Source of the DNA: JACCZX01 sp963824935 | Lineage (GTDB): Bacteria; Pseudomonadota; Gammaproteobacteria; Burkholderiales; Burkholderiaceae_F | Length of the DNA stretch: 64,000 nucleotides | Direction of reading: 5' to 3' | Assembly (NCBI GenBank): GCA_963824935.1 | Contig: CAWGRF010000002.1 | Coordinates: 62,001 to 126,000 of the forward strand | Shown: positions 38,026 to 48,292 of the stretch, in pieces | How positions within the stretch are numbered: position 1 is the stretch's first letter | How the letters are laid out: the number at the start of each line of letters is the position of its first letter | The notes under the pieces: generated by a model | What the model saw: only the letters and a program-made list of their open reading frames with translations | What the model was told of the DNA's origin: nothing | Databases searched by the model: none | Translations under genes and position numbers: made by a program

Positions 38026-39273
38026 CTAGTCGTTTGCCCGAATGAATTTCGCGATTTCCGGCGCGATCTTTTCGCGCCAGCGACGCCCGCTGAAGATGCC
38101 GTAATGGCCCGCGCCTTCCGCAGTCAGGTGGCGTTTCTTCGACTTCGGGATGTTCTTGCACAGTTCGTGCGCCGCCTGTGTTTGACCGCTGCCTGAAATG
38201 TCGTCGAGCTCGCCTTCGATCGTGAACAGCGCGACCGTACGGATGTCCTCCGGCTTCACAAGTTGCCCTCGCACGCGCCACTTGCCATCCGGTAGTAGAT
38301 GGTCCTTGAACACGACCTTGATCGTGTCCAGGTAGTACTCGGCCGGCAGATCGATCACCGCGTTGTATTCGTCATAGAAGCTGCGATGATCGTCGACGTC
38401 CTGTTGATCGCCCTTGACCAGGTCCAGGTAGTAGTCCCAGTGCGACTTCAGATGCCGATCGGGATTCATCGCCACAAAGCCGGCGTGTTGCAGGAAACCG
38501 GGATACACGCTGCGCAGGTAGCCAGGGTACGCGGCTGGAACCTTGAAAATGACGTTGTTCTCGAACCAGCGCCGGCCCTTGCGCATCGCAAGGGCGTTGA
38601 CCTGCGTCGGATTGCGGCGCGGATCAATCGGGCCGCCCATCATCGTCATCGTCTTCGGCAGCTTCGGATCCTTGCTGCTCGCCATCAGTGAGATCGCCGC
38701 GAGCACGGGGACCGTCGGCTGACACACCGAGATCACGTGCAAATCCGGGCCGAGCAGCCGCACGAACTCGATGACGTAGTCGACGTAATCGTCGAGATGA
38801 AACGGTCCGTCGGAAACCGGCACCAGTTTGGCGTCGATCCAATCGGTGATGTACACATCATGGTTCGGCAGCAGCGTGCGCACGGTATCGCGTAGCAGCG
38901 TCGCGTGATGGCCCGACAACGGCGCGACGATCAGGACCGTCGGATCAGCCCGCTTCCCATTGGACTTTCCGGCACTTGCCGATGGAAGAACGCGTTTGAA
39001 GTGCAACAGCCGGCAAAACGGCTTTTCAGCTGCCACTTCCTCGATCACCCGAACATCGACACCGTCTATCTGCGTCGAAACCAGTCCAAACTCGGGTTTT
39101 TCGTACTGCTTGCCAAGCCGATACAGCAGGTCGTAACCCGCCGCGAGACGGCGCGACAGTGGCGTATACGCCAAAGGACTGTACGGATTCGAGAACATCT
39201 GCGACGTGGCCTGGGCCCACACAGAGAGCGGGTTCCAGAGGCGTCGTTGCAATTCGTGCAAGTGATAGAGCAC
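38026..39273 (-). CDS. phaZ: Intracellular polyhydroxyalkanoate depolymerase
   Basis: 415 residues, alpha/beta-hydrolase of the PhaZ1 type that mobilises storage PHB granules. The nucleophile is Cys in the box SVCQPTVP (about residue 182) rather than Ser, characteristic of this family; the catalytic His is in EGAGHYGIFSGRRW near the C-terminus. No signal peptide. Shows that the organism stores PHA, in line with the PHA-system protein at 54.4 kb. Confidence 0.94.
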   Translation of the reverse strand: MLYHLHELQRRLWNPLSVWAQATSQMFSNPYSPLAYTPLSRRLAAGYDLLYRLGKQYEKPEFGLVSTQIDGVDVRVIEEVAAEKPFCRLLHFKRVLPSASAGKSNGKRADPTVLIVAPLSGHHATLLRDTVRTLLPNHDVYITDWIDAKLVPVSDGPFHLDDYVDYVIEFVRLLGPDLHVISVCQPTVPVLAAISLMASSKDPKLPKTMTMMGGPIDPRRNPTQVNALAMRKGRRWFENNVIFKVPAAYPGYLRSVYPGFLQHAGFVAMNPDRHLKSHWDYYLDLVKGDQQDVDDHRSFYDEYNAVIDLPAEYYLDTIKVVFKDHLLPDGKWRVRGQLVKPEDIRTVALFTIEGELDDISGSGQTQAAHELCKNIPKSKKRHLTAEGAGHYGIFSGRRWREKIAPEIAKFIRAND

Positions 39274-39300
39274 CGATGTTCCTAAGTGTCAAAAAGCAGA

Positions 39301-39624
39301 TTAGCGCTCGAGCAGGTGGCGCTTGTCGCGCACATCTTTCCAGTCATCGGCGTCGGGGGGGTGCGGCTTCATGCGCGTGATCGAAGGCCACTGCTTCGAA
39401 AGCTCGACATTCAGCGGGATGAAGTCGCGCTGGTCTTCGGGCACGTCCTCCTCAGCGTAAATGGCGTTAACCGGGCACTCCGGTATGCACACAGCGCAGT
39501 CGATGCACTCATCCGGGTCGATCGACAACATGTTCGGACCTTCACGAAAGCAGTCGACCGGACAAACATCGACGCAGTCGGTGTATTTGCACTTGATGCA
39601 TGATTCGACGACGACGTGCGTCAT
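39301..39624 (-). CDS. fdxA: 7Fe ferredoxin FdxA
   Basis: 107 residues from the ATG at 39624 (MTHVVVESCIKCKYTDC). The 3Fe-4S and 4Fe-4S cysteines lie in CIKCKYTDCVDVCPVDC and CIDCAVCIPECPVNA; the C-terminal extension with LNVELSKQWPSI is typical of FdxA. Starts 87 bases from the divergent ABC-importer operon. Confidence 0.95.
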   Translation of the reverse strand: MTHVVVESCIKCKYTDCVDVCPVDCFREGPNMLSIDPDECIDCAVCIPECPVNAIYAEEDVPEDQRDFIPLNVELSKQWPSITRMKPHPPDADDWKDVRDKRHLLER

Positions 39625-39711
39625 CACCATCTCCGTTGCAGCGTTGCTCGCAACGCACAAACCGGTATTCTACCGTCGCAATCTCGATATTTCCTTGATG
39701 AAAGCGTCGCC

Positions 39712-40932
39712 ATGACGACCCGCCGCCAGGTTCTCGTCGCTTCCGCCGTCGCCGGCGCAGCCGCGGGCTTGCCGCTTTTGGCTCGATCGCAAGCCGCACC
39801 GATCCGCATCGGAGAAATCAACAGCTACTCGACGATTCCGCAGTTCACGCTGCCGTATCGGATGGCCTGGCAGCTTGCGCTCGACGAGGTCAACGCCGCG
39901 GGCGGATTGCTTGGGCGCAAGGTCGAAGTGATCTCGCGCGATGACGCCGGCAAGCCGGAAGATGCGATTCGTCTCGCAACCGAGCTCGTGACCAATGAAA
40001 AGGTCGCACTGCTGACCGGTACGTTTCTGTCGAATGTCGGTCTGGCGGTTTCCGACTTCGCTTTGCGCAACAGGATCGTCTTCGTGGCGGCCGAGCCGCT
40101 GACCGACGCGCTGGTATGGGAAAAGGGCAACCGCTACACGTTTCGGCTGCGGCCCAGCACGTATATGCAGTCGGCAATGCTGGTCGAAGAGGCGGCCAAG
40201 CTGCCGGCTAAGCGCTGGGCAGTCATCGCGCCGAATTACGAGTACGGCCAGGCGGCGGTCGCCAACTTCAAGCAATTGTTGAAAGCGAAGAGGCCCGATG
40301 TCGAATTCGTTGCCGAACAATGGCCGGCGCTCGGCAAGCTGGAAGCTGCGAGCACCGTGCAGGCGATCATGGCGGCGCGGCCCGATGCCATATTCAATGC
40401 AACCTTCGGCGCCGACTTGCCGCGGCTCGTGCGCGAAGGCAATTTGCGCGGCTTGTTTCCGCGTGTTCCTGTTGTCAGCCTGCTGTCGGGTGAGCCCGAG
40501 TATCTCGATGTGCTGAAGGACGAAACCCCGAAAGGCTGGATCGTCACGGGCTATCCGTGGGACCAGATTTCGAGCCCCGAGCACACAAGATTTTTCAACG
40601 CTTACTACAAGCGCTACAACGATTATCCGCGGCTAGGTTCGGTCGTCGGCTACGCGACGTTTACCGCGATCTTCGAAGCAATTCGCAAGGCGAAGGCGCT
40701 GGATACGGAAAAGCTGATTGCGGCGCTGCGAGGGCTAAGATGGTCAACGCCGTTCGGCCCGGCAGAGTTTCGCGCGATCGATCAGCAATCGACGATGGGC
40801 GCATATGTCGGCAAGCTCGAGCTGCGCGGCGGCAAGGGCACGATGGTCGACTGGCGCTATGCCGATGGCGCGAACTATCTGCCGCCCGATCGTGAGGTGG
40901 CCAAAATGCGGCCGCCCGAGGCGCAGAAGTAG
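39712..40932 (+). CDS. Branched-chain amino acid-type ABC substrate-binding protein 1
   Basis: 406 residues of the Leu/Ile/Val-binding family (type I periplasmic fold). The N-terminus MTTRRQVLVASAVAGAAAGL has twin arginines and a hydrophobic core ending near LARSQA, suggesting Tat or Sec export. Ligand unknown; such proteins bind amino acids, amides, urea or aromatic acids. First gene of an operon running to about 54 kb in one direction. Confidence 0.88.
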   Translation: MTTRRQVLVASAVAGAAAGLPLLARSQAAPIRIGEINSYSTIPQFTLPYRMAWQLALDEVNAAGGLLGRKVEVISRDDAGKPEDAIRLATELVTNEKVALLTGTFLSNVGLAVSDFALRNRIVFVAAEPLTDALVWEKGNRYTFRLRPSTYMQSAMLVEEAAKLPAKRWAVIAPNYEYGQAAVANFKQLLKAKRPDVEFVAEQWPALGKLEAASTVQAIMAARPDAIFNATFGADLPRLVREGNLRGLFPRVPVVSLLSGEPEYLDVLKDETPKGWIVTGYPWDQISSPEHTRFFNAYYKRYNDYPRLGSVVGYATFTAIFEAIRKAKALDTEKLIAALRGLRWSTPFGPAEFRAIDQQSTMGAYVGKLELRGGKGTMVDWRYADGANYLPPDREVAKMRPPEAQK

Positions 40933-40965
40933 TCGCCGTGCCCTCTCGGTAACTTCACACCGCCG

Positions 40966-42800
40966 GTGGACCTGCTCCTCGGCCAGTTCATCGCTGGGCT
41001 GTCGTACGGGTCGACGCTGTTCCTGGTCAGCGCTGGCCTGACCTTGATTTTCGGCGTCACTCGCGTCGTTAACTTCGCGCACGGTTCGCTGTACATGATC
41101 GGTGCGTATCTCGCGTACATGATTACCAGCGAGCTGCCCTCGACTCCGTTCGGATTCTTCGGCGGCGTAGTGCTTGCCGCGCTCGGTGTCGCAGTTGTCG
41201 GGGCGGCGATCGAGATCGTGCTGCTGCGACGCATTTACGCATCGCCGGAAATTTTTCAATTGCTCGCCACCTTCGGCGTCGTACTGATCGTGCAGGACCT
41301 GGCGCTGGCACTGTGGGGTCCACAGGAACTGTTCGCGCCGCGCGCGCCGGGCCTGAAAGGCAGCGTCGAAATCGCGGGTGCATTCGTTCCGCAGTACTCG
41401 CTGTTCGTGCTGTTAGTCGGACCGGCGGTATTCGCACTTCTATGGTGGCTGCTGAAACGCACCCGATGGGGCGTCTGGGTGCGCGCGTCATCGCAGGATC
41501 GTGAGATGGCAGGCGCGCTCGGTCTGAACGAGCCCTGGCTTTTCACGTCGGTATTCGCGCTCGGTGCGTTTCTCGCCGGGCTGGCCGGCGCGCTGCAAAT
41601 TCCGCGCGAAACGGTCAATCTGCAGATGGATCTGTCGATCCTGGTCGAAGCGTTTGTCGTGGTCGTGGTCGGCGGATTGGGGTCGGTGACCGGCGCGCTC
41701 TGGGCGTCGTTACTGATCGGATTGCTGCATGCCTTTGGCACGTTGTGGCTGCCGCAGTCCACCTTGGTGCTGATCTTCGTCGTGATGGCTGTCGTGCTGA
41801 TCGTGCGTCCGCACGGCCTGCTTGGACTGCCGCCCGCGCCGCACGTCACGCGCGCTTTGGCGCACGCGCCGTTCGTTCCGCTAGCACCACGGTGGCGCAC
41901 GATGGGCCTGCTCGCCGTCGTTGCGGCCGCCGTCGTGCCGATGCTGATCGGCGACTACGCGGTGGTGATTGCCACTGAAATCGCGATTGCCGCGTTGCTC
42001 GCCGCGAGCCTGCATTTCGGCATGGGGCTGGGCGGCATCATCTCGTTCGGCCATGCAGCGTTCTTCGGGCTCGGCGCCTACGCCGTTGCGCTGAGCGTGA
42101 CTCGTATCGACGCGCCGTTTGCAGCGGCACTGCTGCTCGCACCGGTGGCGGCAGCGCGTGGTCGCCCTCGTGGTCGGCCGCGTCATCTTGCGCTCGAGCG
42201 GTGTGTACGCGGCGATGCTGACGCTGGCCTTCGCGCAGATCCTGTGGTCGACTGCCGTGCAGTGGGTCGATCTGACCGGCGGCGATAACGGGTTGCTCGG
42301 ACTCTGGTCGGCGTTGCCGCGCGTGCTGACATCGCCGATCGTCTATTACGGCACTTGTTCTGGCGATCGTCGTCGCATCACTGGCCGCGTTGCGGCGCGC
42401 GGCGCTCGCCCCGTTCGGCTTCGCTTTACGCGCGACGCGCGACAGCGAACTGCGCGCGCAGGCGATCGGCATTGACGCGCAACGAATGCGCTGGCTCGCA
42501 TTCAGCGCCGGGGGCCTGTTTGCAGGAATGGCCGGCGCGTTGCACGCGTTTCACAAGGGTTCGGTGTTTCCGACGACGCTATCGATTCCGGTATCGGTCG
42601 ACGCGCTGGTGATGGTGCTGCTCGGCGGATTACAGACACTGTCGGGGCCGATCGTAGGTGCGCTGGCGTACCACGGGCTCGCGACCGAACTGACACGCGT
42701 GACCGATCACTGGCGGCTGATTCTCGGTCTTGCGATCGTGCTGCTGGCAGCGGCATTTCCGGAAGGCATCGTCGGGTTCTTGCGACGTCAAGCGCGATGA
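40966..42800 (+). CDS. Fused LivH-LivM ABC permease (two frame breaks)
   Basis: A single polypeptide of about 610 residues after correction. The N-terminal half is LivH-like (GLTLIFGVTRVVNFAHGSLYMIGAYLAY) and the C-terminal half LivM-like (GMGLGGIISFGHAAFFGLGAYAVAL, then GVYAAMLTLAFAQILW). The frame breaks at about 42154-42158 and at GG 42350-42351; removing one base at each joins PVAAA to VVALVVGRVIL and VYY to ALVLAIVVASLAAL. GTG start at 40966. The stop overlaps the livG start as ATGA. Confidence 0.88.
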
Positions 42801-43540
42801 ACCTGTTGATCGTCGACCAGCTGCAAAAAAGCTTCGGCGGCGTGCACGCAGTTGATCGTGTGTCGTTCGCCCTCGGCACGGACGCCTTCGCCGCATTGAT
42901 CGGGCCGAATGGCGCCGGCAAATCGACGCTGTTCAACTTGATCGACGGGCAGGTTGCGCCGGATGGCGGCAGTGTGCGGTACGACGGACAGCTGCTTGCG
43001 GGTCTTTCAACCGCGCAACGCACCCGGCGCGGCATCGGCCGCACGTTTCAGGTCGCGCAGACGTTCGCCACGATGACGGTACTGCAGAACGCGCAGCTGG
43101 CGCTCAGCGTGGCGCGTGGCGATGCGGGTCGAACCGCCATTCCGTTGTGGAACCTGCACGTCGATGCAGCGCGGTCGCTGCTGGCGGAAGTCGGGCTTGA
43201 ATCGCGCGCCGACAGCGCTGCGTCCGAGCTTGCGTATGGCGATTTGAAGCGGCTCGAGCTCGCGCTGGCATTAGCTACACGACCGCGGCTGCTGTTAATG
43301 GACGAACCCACCGCCGGTATGGCGCTGGGCGAACGCAGTGCGCTGATGCAGCTGGTTGAGAGGCTAGCGCGCGAACTGTCGATAGCGGTGCTGTTTACCG
43401 AGCACAGCATGGACGTCGTGTTTGGTTTTGCGCGACGCGTGCTGGTGATGTCGCAGGGACGCCTGATCGCCGATGGCGCGCCGGATGTCGTGAGCGACGA
43501 TCCCGAAGTTCAGCGGGTGTATCTAGGAGCAGAAGAGTGA
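42797..43540 (+). CDS. Branched-chain amino acid-type ABC ATPase 1 (LivG-like)
   Basis: 247-residue ATPase: Walker A GPNGAGKST, a signature at ASELAYGDLKRLELAL, Walker B LLLMDEPTAGMA. The LivG subfamily pattern RTFQVAQTFATMTVLQNAQLA is present. ATGA-coupled both to the fused permease upstream and to the LivF-like gene downstream. Confidence 0.93.
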   Translation: MNLLIVDQLQKSFGGVHAVDRVSFALGTDAFAALIGPNGAGKSTLFNLIDGQVAPDGGSVRYDGQLLAGLSTAQRTRRGIGRTFQVAQTFATMTVLQNAQLALSVARGDAGRTAIPLWNLHVDAARSLLAEVGLESRADSAASELAYGDLKRLELALALATRPRLLLMDEPTAGMALGERSALMQLVERLARELSIAVLFTEHSMDVVFGFARRVLVMSQGRLIADGAPDVVSDDPEVQRVYLGAEE

Positions 43541-44292
43541 GCGCGGCACTCGAACTGCGCGGCGTGTCCGCCTACTATGGTCGCGCGCAGGTGCTATTCG
43601 ACATAAGCCTCGCGGTCGGCAGCGGCGAAGTCGTCGCGCTGGTCGGTCGCAACGGCGCGGGCAAGACATCGTTGCTGCGTGCGGCGATGGGTCTGATGCC
43701 TCGCACGTCGGGCAGCGTGCTGCTTAATGGCGCGGACATCAGTCGCGAACCGGCATTTGCTCGTGCGCGCCGCGGCCTCGGCTACGTACCGGAGGATCGG
43801 CGCATCTTCACCGATCTGACGGTCGCCGAGAATCTGCGAATAGCGTTGCGCTCGGCGAACAACGGATTCGCGGAGCGTGACCTGCTAACGCTTTTCCCCA
43901 ATCTCGCCCAAATGCTGGATCGCCCGGCGAGCGCGATGAGCGGAGGCGAGCAGCAGATGCTCGCGGTTGCACGCACGCTCGCGGCGAACCCGCGTGTGGT
44001 GCTTCTGGACGAACCATCCGAAGGCATCGCTCCGATGGTTGTCGCGAAGATGCGAGATGCGGTGCATGCGATGAAGGCGCGCGGAGTCGCCACCTTGGTG
44101 TCAGAACAGAATCTGCGCTTTGCCGCCGCGATCGCCGATCGCGCGGTGCTGATCGAGCAAGGACACCTTGTCGGCGAAGCGAGCCGCGAAGAACTACGCG
44201 CGCCCAGTGCAGCCGTACAACGCACGCTTGCCTTCAGCGCGGAGCAAATGGGAATTAGGGCGTGGCTTCCGCCTTCGCCCGGACCGGCGTAG
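43537..44292 (+). CDS. Branched-chain amino acid-type ABC ATPase 1 (LivF-like)
   Basis: 251-residue ATPase: Walker A GRNGAGKTS, LivF marker GYVPEDRRIFTDLTVAENL, signature MSGGEQQML, Walker B VVLLDEPSEGIAP. The PEDRRIF variant, rather than PEGR.IF, is shared with urea/amide-type and some other Liv systems. Completes importer 1. Confidence 0.93.
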   Translation: MSAALELRGVSAYYGRAQVLFDISLAVGSGEVVALVGRNGAGKTSLLRAAMGLMPRTSGSVLLNGADISREPAFARARRGLGYVPEDRRIFTDLTVAENLRIALRSANNGFAERDLLTLFPNLAQMLDRPASAMSGGEQQMLAVARTLAANPRVVLLDEPSEGIAPMVVAKMRDAVHAMKARGVATLVSEQNLRFAAAIADRAVLIEQGHLVGEASREELRAPSAAVQRTLAFSAEQMGIRAWLPPSPGPA

Positions 44293-44375
44293 GCTTGTTG
44301 TGCTTATAGGCATCTGGGCAGCATAAAAAACGACGGCGCTGCACGCGCGCCACAAACAACACCGAGGAGACATGC

Positions 44376-45638
44376 ATGAGACTCTGGCTTCGTTCTACAT
44401 TGATTGCGCTGGCCGCGTTGCTTGCGTTGCCCGCGGCGGTCGCGCAGCCGATTCGCGTCGGCATCGTTACGTTCCTGTCCGGGCCGGCGGCGGGTCCGTT
44501 CGGCGTTCCGGCGCGCAACGCGGCCGAGTTGATGGCCGAGACGATTAACGCCGGTTCGGTGCCTGGGGTGTATTCGACCAAGGGTTTCGGCGGCAGTCCG
44601 ATCGAACTGGTGATCATCGACGAAGCGGGAGGTCCGCAAAAGCAAGTTGCCGAGTTCCGCAATCTGGCGCAGCGGGTCGATCTGGTGGTCGGCTACATCT
44701 CGAGCGGCGATTGTCTGGCGATCGCTCCGGTAGCCGAAGAGCTGAAGAAGCTCACCGTATTGTTCGACTGCGGCACGCCGCGCATCTTCGAGGACGCGTC
44801 TTACAAGTATGTGTTCCGCACCGGCGCGCACGCGACGATGGATAACGTCGCTGCCGCACTTTATCTGCTCGAGCGTCATCCGAACGTGAAGTCGATCGCG
44901 GGCATTAATCAGAACTACGCGTGGGGTCAGGACTCGTGGACGGACTTTGAGGCAGCCATGAAGGCGCTGCGCCCGGGAATCGAAGTGAAAACGTCGCAGA
45001 TGACGAAGCTGATGGCGGGGCAGTTCGGCGCCGAAATTTCGACGTTGCTCGCCAGCGGTGCCGATGTGATTCATTCCAGCTTCTGGGGCGGCGACCTCGA
45101 AGGGCTCGTGCTGCAGGGAGCGCCGCGCGGTTTGTTTTCCAAGCACATCATCGTGCTGTCGGCCGGCGAGCCGGCGATCAACCGGCTGGGCACCAAGATT
45201 CCCGACGGCACATTGATCGGCGCGCGCGGCCCGTTCGGCCCGTTCGCTCCTGACACCGAACTGGCACGCTGGTTCAAGAACGCCTATCAGGAGCGCTATC
45301 AGGTGCCGCCCAACTACGCGTCCTACAAAATGACTCAGGCGCTGCTCGGTGTGAAGTCGGCCTACGAGAAGGCGCAAAAGGCCGGTGCCGCGCGACCGAC
45401 ACAGGAGCAGATCGGCGCTGCTCTGGAAGGACTGACGTTCGAAGGGCCGGGTGGTCCCGTCAAGATGACGCTCGGCAAGGGTCACCAGGCCGTGATGGAT
45501 GTTGCGTTCGGCACGGCAAAGACCGTCGGCGGCGAATTGCAGATAGTCGACATCCGTCGCTACCCCGCTGAGAAGACCAACCCGCCCGAAGCCGTAAAGA
45601 GCGAGGCGTGGATCAAGTCTGGATTTAAGTCGCGCTAG
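44376..45638 (+). CDS. Branched-chain amino acid-type ABC substrate-binding protein 2
   Basis: 420 residues with a Sec signal (MRLWLRSTLIALAALLALPA, cleavage after VAQ). Type I periplasmic binding fold with the segments IRVGIVTFLSGPAAGPFG and GQDSWTDFEAAMKALRPG. An ATG at 44376 follows a GAGGAG site. Not close to binding protein 1 in sequence, so the two importers probably carry different ligands. Confidence 0.88.
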   Translation: MRLWLRSTLIALAALLALPAAVAQPIRVGIVTFLSGPAAGPFGVPARNAAELMAETINAGSVPGVYSTKGFGGSPIELVIIDEAGGPQKQVAEFRNLAQRVDLVVGYISSGDCLAIAPVAEELKKLTVLFDCGTPRIFEDASYKYVFRTGAHATMDNVAAALYLLERHPNVKSIAGINQNYAWGQDSWTDFEAAMKALRPGIEVKTSQMTKLMAGQFGAEISTLLASGADVIHSSFWGGDLEGLVLQGAPRGLFSKHIIVLSAGEPAINRLGTKIPDGTLIGARGPFGPFAPDTELARWFKNAYQERYQVPPNYASYKMTQALLGVKSAYEKAQKAGAARPTQEQIGAALEGLTFEGPGGPVKMTLGKGHQAVMDVAFGTAKTVGGELQIVDIRRYPAEKTNPPEAVKSEAWIKSGFKSR

Positions 45639-45732
45639 CGGCGGACGCGCTTTGCGCGCCGCGCCAGCTGCGAGCGTAGGAGGCGGACGGCGTTCCGCTT
45701 CCGCTCAACGCGCGTTCGCGTACTGGAACTCT

Positions 45733-46629
45733 GTGAACGCGCTTGCATCGGTCGTATTCGACGGTGTCGTCTACTCGTCGTGGCTGTTTCTAATGGCGGC
45801 CGGGTTGACGCTGATCTACGGCGTGATGCGCATCCTGAATATTGCGCACGGCAGCTTCTATGCGTTGGGCGCGTATACGGCGGCCACACTGGCCGGCGCC
45901 TGGCTGCAGGCGGGATACCCGGTGGTGGGCAGCTACCTCGTGCTGCTACTGGCTGCGGTGCTGGTGGGCGTCATCGTCGGGCCGCCGCTGGAGCGCGGGC
46001 TGCTGAAGCGCATGTACGGCCGGGACGAGGTTGTGTTGCTGCTCGTCACCTACGCTGTGTTTCTGGTGCTGGAAGATGCGATCAAGCTGATCTGGGGTGT
46101 CGAATCGAAGGTGCTGTCCGAACCCTACGCGGCGCCCGGTAACTTTCAGATTGGTGCACTGGCCTATCCGGTTTACAACCTGCTGCTGATCGCCGGCGCA
46201 ATCATTACCGGACTGGTGCTCGCGTGGGCGCTTTATCGCACGCGGCAGGGCAAGCTGCTGCTGGCCGTGATTCACGATCGCGAGATCAGCGCGGCGATGG
46301 GCATCGACGTCGGCCGCGTGTATCTGGCGACATTCACCGTGGGCACAGCGCTGGCGGCGCTGGGCGGCGCGCTGACGGCGCCGATGGTCGCCGTCAGTCC
46401 GGGGTTGGGTGTCGAAGTGATCGTGCTGTCGTTCGCGGTGGTTGTCATCGGCGGGCTTGGCAGTCTTGGCGGCGCGGCAGTCGGCGCGTTGTTGGTTGGC
46501 GTGGTGCGGGCTGCCGCGGTGCGCTACTGGCCCGAGGCCGAACTGTTCACGATCTACTTCGTGATGGCGCTGGTTTTGATCGTCCGGCCGCGCGGCATCT
46601 TTGCTGTGCCAGAGGCGCGCAAGATATGA
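45733..46629 (+). CDS. ABC permease 2 (LivH-like)
   Basis: 298 residues from the GTG at 45733 (NALASVVFDGVVYSSWLFLM); upstream in-frame sequence is Arg/Ala-rich and not protein-like. The LivH motif GLTLIYGVMRILNIAHGSFYALGAYTAA is present, with eight or so helices. The stop overlaps the next start as ATGA. Confidence 0.9.
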   Translation: MNALASVVFDGVVYSSWLFLMAAGLTLIYGVMRILNIAHGSFYALGAYTAATLAGAWLQAGYPVVGSYLVLLLAAVLVGVIVGPPLERGLLKRMYGRDEVVLLLVTYAVFLVLEDAIKLIWGVESKVLSEPYAAPGNFQIGALAYPVYNLLLIAGAIITGLVLAWALYRTRQGKLLLAVIHDREISAAMGIDVGRVYLATFTVGTALAALGGALTAPMVAVSPGLGVEVIVLSFAVVVIGGLGSLGGAAVGALLVGVVRAAAVRYWPEAELFTIYFVMALVLIVRPRGIFAVPEARKI

Positions 46630-47564
46630 GCATCGACCGCACCGTCATTGCGCTCGCAATCGCGAGCGGCGTGCTGCTGGGCAGTGCGGTGTTCGCGCCG
46701 CAGTCGCTGGTATTTCTGCTTGCACTCGGGCTCGCCAAGGGACTGGTCGTTCTCGGTCTGGTGCTGCTGATGCGCACCGGGCTCGTGTCGTTTGGGCAAG
46801 GGCTCTACTACGGGCTGGGCGCGTACGCCGCAGCGCTGCTGGCCAACTTCGGCCAGATCAGCGACGCGGCGGTGATGTTGCTGTCCGGCACGCTGGCGAG
46901 CGCCGCGGTGGCCGCGGTGCTCGGATTGCTGCTTGCGCGTTATCGCCAGATTTTCTTTTCGATGCTGACTCTGGCGTTTTCGATGATCTTGTATGGCGCG
47001 CTGGTCAAGAGTTCCGCGCTCGGCAGCACCGACGGTTTCAATCTGCACGCAGCGAGTTTCGCCGGCATCGCGCTCGGCGCCGACGTACAGCGGCGGGTGT
47101 TTTTTGCGGCCACGGTGATCGTCGCCTTCATCGCGGCGTGCCTGCTGCACCGCTTGTTTAGCGGACACTGGGGCCGGCTCGCAACGGCCGTCGCTGACAA
47201 TGAGCTGCGCGTCGAATACCTGGGTGCGTCGGCGTACCGGATTGTGTACATCAACTACGTGTTTGCGGGCGCGCTAGCCGGGCTCGGTGGCGCCTGCGCA
47301 GCGCTCGCGGTCGGCCACGTAGATCCCGAGATGACGTATTGGACGACGTCGGGCGAATTTGTATTTATCAGCATCCTGGGCGGCGTCCAAAATGTGTTGG
47401 CGCCGTTCATATCAGCACTGGTGTTCGAGGGTGTGCGCACATTGGCGAATCAGTACGCGCCGAATGTGTGGCAGATGATGCTCGGGCTGGCGATGCTGGC
47501 GATCATCATGTTCTTGCCGAGCGGATTATGGTCGCTCGCACGTAAATTGCGGCGAACGGCATGA
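46626..47564 (+). CDS. ABC permease 2 (LivM-like)
   Basis: 312 residues. The LivM motif is GLVSFGQGLYYGLGAYAAAL and the conserved EAA-like loop is RLATAVADNELRVEYLGASAYRIV. The frame is open far upstream through livH2, but the ATG at 46626, overlapping the livH2 stop, gives the normal length. ATGA-coupled to the ATPase downstream. Confidence 0.9.
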   Translation: MSIDRTVIALAIASGVLLGSAVFAPQSLVFLLALGLAKGLVVLGLVLLMRTGLVSFGQGLYYGLGAYAAALLANFGQISDAAVMLLSGTLASAAVAAVLGLLLARYRQIFFSMLTLAFSMILYGALVKSSALGSTDGFNLHAASFAGIALGADVQRRVFFAATVIVAFIAACLLHRLFSGHWGRLATAVADNELRVEYLGASAYRIVYINYVFAGALAGLGGACAALAVGHVDPEMTYWTTSGEFVFISILGGVQNVLAPFISALVFEGVRTLANQYAPNVWQMMLGLAMLAIIMFLPSGLWSLARKLRRTA

Positions 47565-48292
47565 ATCAAATCCTCGTTGCCGAGCGTGTCAACAAGACGT
47601 TCGGTGCGGTCGTCGCCGCCGCCGACATCAACGTCGCAATCGAGCGCAACAGTGTCGTCAGCTTGATCGGCGCCAACGGCGCTGGCAAGACGACGTTCCT
47701 GAACATGATCACCGGCTATCTGCAGCCGAGCTCGGGACATATTCGTTTTGAAGGTAAAGAGCTGACGGGGCTGACTTCGCGCGCGATCACGCGCCTAGGC
47801 ATCTCGCGCTCGTTCCAGATTCCGCAGTTGATGGGCACGCTGTCAGTACGCGATAACCTGCGCGTCGCCGAAAACATCGCCGGCGCTCTGCAGGTCGACG
47901 AGGCGGCCGGACGTCTGCTCGAGCAGTTCGGGCTCGCGCCGTACGCCGAGCGCGCTGCGGCGCTGCTGCCTGAAGGCGTGCGCAAATTGCTCGATGTGGC
48001 AATGGCACTTGTCGCTCGCCCGCGTGTGTTGCTGCTCGACGAGCCGACCAGCGGAGTAGCCGCCGATGAGAAGTTCGGAATCATGGATCTGGTAATGGGC
48101 GCGGTGCGCGGCGCCGCAGTGACGGTGCTCTTCGTCGAGCACGATATGGACATCGTGGCGCGCTATTCGCAGCGTGTCGTCGCTTTTTACGATGGTCGCA
48201 TCATCGGTGACGGTGATCCGGCCGCAGTGCTGGCCAGCGACCCGGTGCGCAGATTGGTCATCGGTGAGGAAGCGAACCATGCTGCGGCTTGA
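47561..48292 (+). CDS. Branched-chain amino acid-type ABC ATPase 2 (LivG-like)
   Basis: 243 residues: Walker A GANGAGKTT, RSFQIPQLMGTLSVRDNLR, and Walker B LLLDEPTSGVA. The signature region LPEGVRKLLDVAMAL is a variant of LSGGQ that is common in LivG proteins. Overlaps the next gene by 14 bases. Confidence 0.92.
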   Translation: MNQILVAERVNKTFGAVVAAADINVAIERNSVVSLIGANGAGKTTFLNMITGYLQPSSGHIRFEGKELTGLTSRAITRLGISRSFQIPQLMGTLSVRDNLRVAENIAGALQVDEAAGRLLEQFGLAPYAERAAALLPEGVRKLLDVAMALVARPRVLLLDEPTSGVAADEKFGIMDLVMGAVRGAAVTVLFVEHDMDIVARYSQRVVAFYDGRIIGDGDPAAVLASDPVRRLVIGEEANHAAA

